From Erysipelotrichaceae bacterium (GTDB lineage Bacteria > Bacillota_I > Bacilli_A > Erysipelotrichales > Erysipelotrichaceae), in assembly GCA_900754715.1 (NCBI GenBank), contig CAAEDX010000102.1:1-7257 (forward strand): DNA of 7,257 nt, read 5' to 3'. Made by a program: the position numbers and the translations under genes. Numbering within the stretch: position 1 is the stretch's first letter; each line of letters begins with the position of its first letter. The notes under the pieces were generated by a model, which had not been told where the DNA came from, made no database searches, and saw only the letters and a list, made by a program, of their open reading frames with translations. Of the stretch, positions 1-4,941 are shown one piece after another.

Positions 1-938
1 TGCCCTATCAGGAACATGATCAGGATGGGAAAGTCGTGGCGGAGGGCTTTTGCAACCAGAAGATCGTGGATGACCTGCAGGCATGCGGATTTGTGCATCA
101 GGGCTTTACCAGAGGGTATGACATGGCCAATCAGTGCCGCTGGATGTCTGTGCTCGATCTCAGAGAGAAGAGTGAGGCACAGCTGCTCAAGCAGATGAAT
201 GCGCAGACGCGCCAGAATGTCAAGAACACGATCAAGAATGGCATCCGGGTGCGTGAGCTTGCTTATGATGAGCTGGATATCCTGTATGATATCGTCAACC
301 GGACCGGCGAGCGGCGCGGGTTCGAGTATCTGCCGCTTTCCTATTATCAGCAGCAGCTGGAAACATTTGGCGAGCACGCGAAAGCTTATCTTTCTTATCT
401 TGACCTCGATGATTACATGGCGCGCATCCATGAGGAGCAGGAAAGAGAAGCAAAAAATGTAGAGACCGCGCAGGAGGGGCTGCGGGAAAATCCGCATTCC
501 AAGAACAGCACGAACCGGCTCAAGAGCGCACGCTCGCATCTGGAAGCGCTGAAGAAGCGCGAGGATGAGGCCCTCAAACTGCGGGAAGAATGCGGTTCCT
601 GCGTTTATCTGGCGGCTGCGCTGTTCCTGTTTTATGGCAAAGAGATCGTTTATCTGACCAGCGGGTCCAACGATCAGTATAAGAAATTCAAGGGACCTTA
701 TGCCCTGCAATGGGAGATGATCCGCATGGCGCTCGATCAGGGCTATGATTACTATAACTTCTATGGGATCAGCGGATTGTTTGAAAAGGATGAGGATGGC
801 TTTGGCGTATTTGATTTCAAGCGCGGCTTCCACGCGGATGTGGTAGAGCTGCTCGGTGATTTCATCATGCCGATCCATGCGTTCGCTTACCGGAATTATC
901 TGCGGCTGCAGAAGCTCCGAAACAAGATCAAGGGATGA
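1..938 (+). CDS. FemAB/MurM-family peptidoglycan bridge aminoacyltransferase (first copy, 5' end cut off)
   Basis: The reading frame is open from the left edge (first full codon at 3) to TGA at 936-938, about 311 residues. Complete family members have roughly 400-420, so about 100 N-terminal residues lie outside the window. Visible family hallmarks are the TRQNVKNTIKNGIRV segment (about nt 207-254), a charged helical coiled-coil arm (about nt 430-595) of the kind inserted in FemA and MurM, a GS..QYKKFKGPYALQWEMI stretch (about nt 660-720), and the C-terminal core NFYGISG followed by FDFKRGF and VELLGDF (about nt 757-867). Such enzymes are cytoplasmic or membrane-associated GNAT-fold transferases that add amino acids from aminoacyl-tRNA to the lysine side chain of lipid II. 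The amino acid added cannot be read from sequence. A GTG at 36 could be mistaken for a start, but the homologous frame continues upstream of it without a stop. The gene is followed after 39 bp by a paralogue, probably co-transcribed. Confidence 0.9.
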   Translation, partial: PYQEHDQDGKVVAEGFCNQKIVDDLQACGFVHQGFTRGYDMANQCRWMSVLDLREKSEAQLLKQMNAQTRQNVKNTIKNGIRVRELAYDELDILYDIVNRTGERRGFEYLPLSYYQQQLETFGEHAKAYLSYLDLDDYMARIHEEQEREAKNVETAQEGLRENPHSKNSTNRLKSARSHLEALKKREDEALKLREECGSCVYLAAALFLFYGKEIVYLTSGSNDQYKKFKGPYALQWEMIRMALDQGYDYYNFYGISGLFEKDEDGFGVFDFKRGFHADVVELLGDFIMPIHAFAYRNYLRLQKLRNKIKG

Positions 939-942
939 AAGA

Positions 943-981
943 ATGAAAGGAGCGGCAGGTGACTGCCAAAGAATGAAATGA
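943..981 (+). other. Micro-ORF of 12 codons bridging the two FemAB genes
   Basis: ATG at 943 opens a frame encoding MKGAAGDCQRMK and ends at TGA 979-981, overlapping the next gene's ATG (978-980) as ATGA. AAGGGA at 930-935 lies 7 nt upstream and could serve as its ribosome binding site. An even shorter frame, ATG AAA GAA TGA at 935-946, links the upstream gene's stop (ATGA at 935-938) to this ATG (ATGA at 943-946). No peptide function is suggested. If translated at all, the likely role is passing ribosomes to the downstream start. A chance arrangement is quite possible. Confidence 0.25.
945..967 (+). promoter_or_regulatory. Strong Shine-Dalgarno followed by a GNRA-capped hairpin, upstream of the second FemAB gene
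   Basis: GAAAGGAG at 945-952 is an 8-nt match to the complement of a typical Bacillota 16S rRNA 3' end. It sits 25 nt before the ATG at 978, much too far for normal initiation. Between them GGCAG (954-958), loop GUGA (959-962) and CUGCC (963-967) form a perfect 5-bp stem with a GNRA tetraloop. If folded, the hairpin removes 14 nt and leaves an effective spacer of about 11 nt. Phage T4 gene 25 is a known example of a hairpin bringing a distant Shine-Dalgarno near its start. Whether that happens here is inference. Confidence 0.5.
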
Positions 982-2213
982 GCTATACATTTTTGAATGA
1001 TCTGGACAGCGCGGTCTTTGACCGCTTTTCCGCTGCCCATCCGTTAGGCAACATGATGCAGACTTCCGGCTGGGCAAGACTGAAGAAAGAGTGGGACAGC
1101 GCATATTGCGGCGTAAAGCAGGATGGGCAGCTGATCGCGGCCGCTTTAGTGCTGTTTCGCCCGCTGCCGCTTGGCTACACGTTTGCGTATGTGCCGCGCG
1201 GCCCGCTGATGGACTACACCGATGCGGCGCTGACTCGGTTCTTTCTTGGAGAGCTGAAGCGGTTTGCCCGCTCGCGCAAAGCGGTGTTCCTCAAGTTTGA
1301 TCCGCAGCTGGTCATCAGCGAGAGCCGGCATGAGGAAACGGTTTATCGCAATGCGCAGCTGGATGAGATCATGGCGAACATCCGAAACAGCGGCGGCATC
1401 CACTATGGCTTTACCAAAGATCTGAACGCGACGACGCAGCCGCGCTTCATGGCGGCGGTCAAACAAGACGCGCTTGAGCGTCTGCCTCGCGATACCGAAA
1501 AGAAGCTTCGCCGGGCATACCGCCATGAGGTGAAAGGCGTGATCTGCGGCATCGAACGCATCGATGAGTTTGCGGACATCATCGCCTATACCGAACGCCG
1601 GCAGCGCGTGACACTGCGCAGCCGGGAGTATTTTCACGATATGATGGCCGCGTTCAAGGAAGACGCGCTGCTGCTGCTATGCGAAGTGGACCTGAAGACA
1701 TTGCTCGAGCGGGAAGCGAAAGAATACCAGGAGATGCTCGCGGAGCGGGAGAACGTGCCGGAAAACGCGAAGAAGAAGCTGAAGCAGCTGGAGCTCAAGA
1801 TCACCAATGCCCAGCGCGATCTCAAGGCGCATGCCGCGCTGCGCGAGCGCTATGGCGATCATGCGGTGATCGGCGGGCAGCTGGCGGTGCGTTCCAACCA
1901 GATGCTGGAGATGCTTTACAGCGGGCTGAATGAAGACTTTGCCAAGTTCTACCCGAATTATCTCAGCTATGTGGAGACATTCAGATATGCTTTTGCGCAT
2001 GGCTGTGAATATGCCAACATGGGCGGGATCCCGATGGATCAGCGCAATGGACTGACGACATTCAAGTTTAATTTTGACCCATACATCATCGAGTATATCG
2101 GCGAGTTTGACCTGGTCATCCGCCCGCTGATGAACCGTGCGCTCCGCTTTCTGATGCAGCGCCGCAAACAGGCGATGGTAAAAAAGGAACGGATGAACAC
2201 AAAGGCAGGATGA
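978..2213 (+). CDS. FemAB/MurM-family peptidoglycan bridge aminoacyltransferase (second copy, complete)
   Basis: This 411-residue protein has the usual family length. The N-terminal segment HPLGNMMQTSGWARLKKEW (about residues 21-39) is the classic FemAB/MurM start. It continues with a first GNAT-like domain containing YVPRGPLMDY, the GIHYGFTKDLN region, and a helical segment LRRAYRHEVKGV. A long charged coiled-coil arm spans about residues 239-291. The C-terminal core has YANMGGIPMDQ, then TTFKFNFDP and IEYIGEFDLVI. The expected role is addition of a bridge amino acid from aminoacyl-tRNA to lipid II, perhaps after the upstream paralogue, as MurM and MurN act in sequence in pneumococci; the specificity is not readable. 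The start at ATG 978 fits family length, and an in-frame TGA at 960-962 rules out earlier ATG starts. An in-frame CTG at 963, 10 nt after the Shine-Dalgarno, is a less likely alternative adding five residues. Its stop lies 22 bp before tsaE. Confidence 0.92.
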   Translation: MSYTFLNDLDSAVFDRFSAAHPLGNMMQTSGWARLKKEWDSAYCGVKQDGQLIAAALVLFRPLPLGYTFAYVPRGPLMDYTDAALTRFFLGELKRFARSRKAVFLKFDPQLVISESRHEETVYRNAQLDEIMANIRNSGGIHYGFTKDLNATTQPRFMAAVKQDALERLPRDTEKKLRRAYRHEVKGVICGIERIDEFADIIAYTERRQRVTLRSREYFHDMMAAFKEDALLLLCEVDLKTLLEREAKEYQEMLAERENVPENAKKKLKQLELKITNAQRDLKAHAALRERYGDHAVIGGQLAVRSNQMLEMLYSGLNEDFAKFYPNYLSYVETFRYAFAHGCEYANMGGIPMDQRNGLTTFKFNFDPYIIEYIGEFDLVIRPLMNRALRFLMQRRKQAMVKKERMNTKAG

Positions 2214-2239
2214 CCATCAGACAGGAGGAATCGGAATGA
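2210..2239 (+). other. Micro-ORF of 9 codons bridging the second FemAB gene and tsaE
   Basis: ATG at 2210 overlaps the upstream stop (ATGA 2210-2213) and reads MTIRQEESE to TGA 2237-2239, which overlaps the tsaE start as ATGA (2236-2239). Its upstream Shine-Dalgarno is weak (AAAGG at 2201-2205), whereas tsaE has a strong one of its own, inside this frame. Coupling of translation is possible, but a coincidental frame is at least as likely. Confidence 0.2.
2223..2228 (+). promoter_or_regulatory. Ribosome binding site of tsaE
   Basis: AGGAGG lies 7 nt before the ATG at 2236. It is a near-ideal Shine-Dalgarno and fixes this ATG as the start. It suggests that tsaE begins a strongly translated block inside the operon. 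Confidence 0.85.
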
Positions 2240-2688
2240 AGAAAATCGCAATTCATTCACTTCAGGATACCGAAAAGCTGGCGCAGCGGCTGGCTGCCTT
2301 ATTAAAGGGAAAGCATGCGCTGATCACGCTGAGCGGTGATCTGGGCGCAGGCAAGACGACCTTCACCAAGGCGCTGGGCAAGGCGCTGGGGGTCAGCGCG
2401 ACGATCAATTCCCCGACCTTTACGATCATGAAGAGCTATCAGATGGCAGATGGCGAGACGCTGTATCATATCGACGCGTACCGGCTGGAAGGCATTTCGC
2501 AGGATCTTGGGTTTGCGGAATGCTTCGATGAGGGCATCTGTGTGGTCGAATGGTCAGATTTCATCGCGGCCGATCTGCCGCGTGAGCGCTTGGCCATTGC
2601 CATCGAAAACGGCATCGGGGAAGCGCGTGTGTTCACCTTGAGCGCGGTCGGCGCGCAGTATGAAGAGATATTGGAGGAACTGGCATGA
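2236..2688 (+). CDS. tsaE: tRNA t6A37 biosynthesis ATPase TsaE
   Basis: This 150-residue protein matches the usual TsaE (YjeE) length and motif order. The Walker A P-loop is GDLGAGKTT at residues 34-42 with Lys40 and Thr41. It is followed by the switch-like SPTF(T) at residues 59-63, HIDAYRL around Asp80, and VVEWSDFI with Glu105. TsaE is a cytoplasmic ATPase that binds the TsaB-TsaD heterodimer and is required for the catalytic cycle making N6-threonylcarbamoyl-adenosine at position 37 of ANN-decoding tRNAs. TsaC/TsaC2, which makes the threonylcarbamoyl-adenylate substrate, is not in the window. The 3' end overlaps tsaB by 4 bp (ATGA), so translation of the partners is probably coupled. Confidence 0.96.
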   Translation: MKKIAIHSLQDTEKLAQRLAALLKGKHALITLSGDLGAGKTTFTKALGKALGVSATINSPTFTIMKSYQMADGETLYHIDAYRLEGISQDLGFAECFDEGICVVEWSDFIAADLPRERLAIAIENGIGEARVFTLSAVGAQYEEILEELA

Positions 2689-3293
2689 AGACACTGTGTA
2701 TGGATACGGCCCATAAAAACCTGATCGTAGGGCTTTATGAAAATGACCGCAGGGTCTGCGGCATTGCCAAGGAGGCATGGAAGCGCCAGAGCGAGGATCT
2801 GTTTCCGGCCATCGTCGAATGCATGGAAAAAGCAGGCTGGGACAGCATGGATCTCGATGAGGTCGTCATCACCGACGGCCCGGGCAGCTATACCGGTGTG
2901 CGCATCGCGATGACGGTCGCCAAGGTGCTGTGCACCCGTCTGCATCTGCCGCTGTATACCATCAGCACGCTGCAGCTGTATGCGGGCCTTGATGAAGAGG
3001 CGCTCGTGCTCATGGACGCGCGGAGCCATCGCGCCTATGTCGGCATCCTGGAGGAAGGGCGCTTTCTGCGCAAGCCGTGCGCGATGCCGCTGGCGGAGAT
3101 CGAACAGCTTGCCGCGCAGGGCAGCTATCATTATTATGGCGACGCGCAGCTGATCGGCAAGTCCGCGCTGCCTTCCGATTATCTGGACAATTTCATCGCG
3201 CTGCGGCCGTGTTATCAGCGTGTGGAGAATATCCATACGCTGACGCCAGCTTATTTGAAGGATCAAAGCGCGTATCAGGTCAAGACAAGATGA
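2685..3293 (+). CDS. tsaB: tRNA t6A37 biosynthesis scaffold protein TsaB
   Basis: This 202-residue protein is slightly shorter than many TsaB (YeaZ) proteins, which are around 220-240. The actin/ASKHA-like N-terminus reads LCMDTAHKNLIVGLYE. The defining motif DGPGSYTGVR lies at residues 64-73, followed by IAMTVAKVLC. The C-terminus PAYLKDQSAYQVK matches the usual P.YLR.S ending, so the protein is complete despite its length. TsaB is an inactive paralogue of TsaD that dimerises with it and helps form the TsaE and tRNA binding surface. The start ATG is embedded in the tsaE stop (ATGA 2685-2688). A Shine-Dalgarno-like GGAGG (2673-2677) in the 3' end of tsaE is correctly placed. The stop overlaps rimI by 4 bp. 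Confidence 0.96.
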   Translation: MKTLCMDTAHKNLIVGLYENDRRVCGIAKEAWKRQSEDLFPAIVECMEKAGWDSMDLDEVVITDGPGSYTGVRIAMTVAKVLCTRLHLPLYTISTLQLYAGLDEEALVLMDARSHRAYVGILEEGRFLRKPCAMPLAEIEQLAAQGSYHYYGDAQLIGKSALPSDYLDNFIALRPCYQRVENIHTLTPAYLKDQSAYQVKTR

Positions 3294-3736
3294 TCCGCGC
3301 GATGACCCTGGCCGATCTGCCGGCGGCAGAGGCGCTGGAACAGCGCTGCTTCAGCTCGGTCTGGAACGAAGCGCAGCTGCGCTATGAGCTGGAGGAAAAT
3401 GAATTCTCTCATGCGTTGGTGCTGGAGGAGGACGGCGTGCTCATCGGCACCATGATCTATTGGATCGTGTTTGAGACTTGTCAGCTTTGCCGCATCGCCG
3501 TGTCGCCGCAGCAGCGTCGGAAAGGATATGGCAGAGCGCTGCTGCGCCGGCTGATGGAAGATGCCGCTGCCGCGGGCTGTGAGTTCATCACGCTGGAGGT
3601 CCGCACGAGCAATCAAGCGGCCATCGCCATGTATGAGGCGATGGGCTTCGTGCGCGGCGGATGCCGGAAAAACTATTATCAGGACAACGGGGAAGACGCG
3701 TATGTGTACGCACGGGCCCCAGGAGGTATAGAATGA
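3290..3736 (+). CDS. rimI: Ribosomal-protein-type N-alpha-acetyltransferase RimI (GNAT family)
   Basis: The 148-residue product is the normal RimI length. The GNAT acetyl-CoA pyrophosphate-binding loop is RRKGYG at residues 76-81, preceded by the strand CRIAVSP. Glu103 (in TLEVRTSN) and Tyr115 (in AIAMYEAMGF) stand at the positions of the catalytic base and acid described for enterobacterial RimI. The tail contains KNYYQDNGEDAYVYA, typical of the family. RimI acetylates protein N-termini using acetyl-CoA; the enterobacterial target is ribosomal protein bS18, but the target in Gram-positive bacteria is less certain. The frame is open upstream to 3077, but that stretch lies wholly within tsaB, and the first family-like residues begin at the ATG 3290 inside the tsaB stop (ATGA). 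No good Shine-Dalgarno precedes it, which points to dependence on tsaB translation. Its stop overlaps tsaD by 4 bp. Confidence 0.93.
   Translation: MIRAMTLADLPAAEALEQRCFSSVWNEAQLRYELEENEFSHALVLEEDGVLIGTMIYWIVFETCQLCRIAVSPQQRRKGYGRALLRRLMEDAAAAGCEFITLEVRTSNQAAIAMYEAMGFVRGGCRKNYYQDNGEDAYVYARAPGGIE
3721..3726 (+). promoter_or_regulatory. Ribosome binding site of tsaD
   Basis: AGGAGG lies 6 nt before the ATG at 3733 and is itself within the last codons of rimI. It decides this start over an in-frame ATG at 3661, which lies deep in rimI and would add 24 residues unlike the family. Confidence 0.88.
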
Positions 3737-4746
3737 AAGATATCATCGTGCTTGGAATCGAGAGCAGCTGCGATGAGACCGCAGTCGCGATCGTCAAAAA
3801 CAGAACGGAGATCCTCTCCAGCGTCGTGGCGACGCAGATCGATGTGCATAAGGAGTTCGGCGGCGTCGTTCCGGAAGTGGCCAGCCGCATCCATGTGGAG
3901 AATATCTCCATGGTGATCGAGGAGGCACTGAAAAAAGCCGGCCTCGATGTGGCAGATGTCGATGCTATTGCCGTCACGCAGGGACCAGGGCTGATCGGCT
4001 GCCTGCATGTCGGGATGCATGCGGCCAAGACACTGGCCTGGGCATATCATAAGCCGCTGGTGCCGGTGCATCATATCGCCGGGCATATCTTTGCCAATGC
4101 GCTGATCACCGAGCTGCGTTTCCCATTGCTGGCGCTGGTCGTTTCCGGCGGCCATACGGAGCTGGTGTATCTGCAAGAGGAAAACAGCTTCAAGGTATTG
4201 GGCGAGACGCAGGATGATGCCATCGGCGAGGCGTTTGACAAAGTGGCCCGGGTCATGGGACTGCCTTATCCGGGCGGGCCGCAGATCGACCGTCTGGCGA
4301 AGGAAGGTCATCCGGTCTATGCGCTGGCTAAGCCGAAGACGGAAGACCCGATGGATTTTTCGTTCAGCGGGCTGAAGAGCAGCGTGCTGCAGTTCATCAG
4401 CCGCTGCGAGCGGAAAAACGAGTCGTACGTGCCGGCTGATCTGGCGTGCAGCTTTCAGGAGACGGCGCTGGAGGCATTGCTGCAGCGCGTCCGCTATGCG
4501 CTTGATCATGTGGAGGGCATCCGGCATTTCGTCGCGGCCGGGGGCGTAGCGGCCAATTCCCGGCTGCGCGCGCTGATCAGCGAGGAGATCGCGCCGCACT
4601 ATCCTGATATCGAATTCACCATTCCGCCGCTGTCTTGCTGCACCGACAACGCGGCGATGATCGCGGTGGCCGGCACCATCGCTTATCAGCATGGGCGCCG
4701 CGCTGATCTTGGCATCAGCGCTGATGCCGGGCTGTCGTTACGATGA
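3733..4746 (+). CDS. tsaD: tRNA N6-adenosine threonylcarbamoyltransferase TsaD
   Basis: The 337-residue protein matches the family length. The N-terminus is the canonical VLGIESSCDET (ESSCDET at residues 10-16). The metal-binding HxxxH is HIAGH at residues 114-118. SGGHTEL starts at residue 138. Then come GEAFDKVARVMGLPYPGGP, DFSFSGLKSS, VAAGGVAANSRLR, and the late metal ligand Asp305 in CTDNAAMIA. TsaD (YgjD/Gcp/Kae1 family) transfers the threonylcarbamoyl group from threonylcarbamoyl-AMP to A37 of ANN-decoding tRNAs, in a cytoplasmic complex with TsaB and TsaE, both encoded just upstream. All recognisable catalytic residues are present. It is the last gene of the operon and is followed 6 bp later by the stem of an intrinsic terminator. 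Confidence 0.97.
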   Translation: MKDIIVLGIESSCDETAVAIVKNRTEILSSVVATQIDVHKEFGGVVPEVASRIHVENISMVIEEALKKAGLDVADVDAIAVTQGPGLIGCLHVGMHAAKTLAWAYHKPLVPVHHIAGHIFANALITELRFPLLALVVSGGHTELVYLQEENSFKVLGETQDDAIGEAFDKVARVMGLPYPGGPQIDRLAKEGHPVYALAKPKTEDPMDFSFSGLKSSVLQFISRCERKNESYVPADLACSFQETALEALLQRVRYALDHVEGIRHFVAAGGVAANSRLRALISEEIAPHYPDIEFTIPPLSCCTDNAAMIAVAGTIAYQHGRRADLGISADAGLSLR

Positions 4747-4752
4747 ACCTAA

Positions 4753-4781
4753 AAGAATCGCCTGGCGCGGTTCTTCTTTTT
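4753..4781 (+). terminator. Intrinsic (Rho-independent) terminator after tsaD
   Basis: AAGAATCGC (4753-4761) pairs with GCGGTTCTT (4767-4775) through nine base pairs, one of them U-G, around the 5-nt loop CTGGC. TTTTT follows at 4777-4781, with a further T-rich stretch. It starts 6 bp after the tsaD stop and ends the six-gene operon. Confidence 0.85.
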
Positions 4782-4813
4782 GTGATTTTCCAAAAACTGA
4801 GCGGGCATGGATC

Positions 4814-4842
4814 TTTTTTCATTCGCGGACAGTTATTATAAT
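4814..4842 (+). promoter_or_regulatory. Candidate sigma-A-type promoter for the P-type ATPase
   Basis: A perfect -10 hexamer TATAAT lies at 4837-4842 in an AT-rich intergenic region just after the terminator. The -35 position at 17-bp spacing is TTTTTT (4814-4819), only a weak match to TTGACA, and there is no TG extension. Transcription would start near 4849 and give a leader of about 93 nt. Other TATTAT/TATGAT hexamers at 4906-4919 are closer to the gene but have no plausible -35 element. Confidence 0.45.
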
Positions 4843-4850
4843 TGGAGACA

Positions 4851-4904
4851 CCGGAAGGGGTTTGCAAAATGTTAAATTTCTGTAAGAATAAAAGAATTTT
4901 CCGG
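4851..4904 (+). repeat. Inverted repeat CCGGAA/TTCCGG in the ATPase leader
   Basis: CCGGAA (4851-4856) is matched by TTCCGG (4899-4904). Two G-U pairs extend the stem inwards to eight pairs, enclosing about 38 AT-rich nt that include the palindrome TTTGCAAA (4861-4868). It could be a leader hairpin or a split operator. No known riboswitch class is recognisable, and the stem is short enough to be chance. Confidence 0.3.
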
Positions 4905-4941
4905 ATATTATGATATGATGAGACACACGCGGGGTGAGGGC

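Larger units (their letters stand above)
938..983 (+). repeat. 16-nt near-perfect direct repeat flanking a hairpin in the femAB-femAB gap
   Basis: AAAGAATGAAAGGAGC at 938-953 recurs as AAAGAATGAAATGAGC at 968-983, with 15 of 16 bases identical and starts exactly 30 nt apart. The single difference (G949 versus T979) turns the Shine-Dalgarno AAAGGAG of the first copy into AAATGAG, which carries the ATG start of the downstream gene. The 14 bases between the copies form a perfect hairpin. This is read directly from the sequence; the origin, for example by a small duplication or templated insertion, is inference. Confidence 0.7.

Noticed and set aside
36..38. GTG at 36 as the start of the first FemAB gene
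   Set aside because: The frame is open from the window edge, and the remaining protein lacks the N-terminal domain expected of the family, so the gene is truncated by the window and does not start here.
2466..3266. 266-codon open frame on the minus strand
   Set aside because: It covers tsaE and tsaB in antisense. Both sense genes are certain and the antisense product is compositionally odd.
3077..3289. Upstream extension of rimI
   Set aside because: The frame is open, but the residues are an out-of-frame reading of tsaB. RimI homology and normal length begin at 3290.
3661..3732. Upstream extension of tsaD
   Set aside because: The extension is inside rimI, lacks family similarity, and would skip the excellent AGGAGG site that serves ATG 3733.
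3679..4692. 337-codon open frame on the minus strand
   Set aside because: It mirrors tsaD, whose motifs are all present on the plus strand. The antisense product shows no family features.
4691..4885. 64-codon plus-strand frame running out of tsaD across the terminator
   Set aside because: It starts inside tsaD in another frame, crosses the intrinsic terminator, and has no ribosome site or recognisable product.
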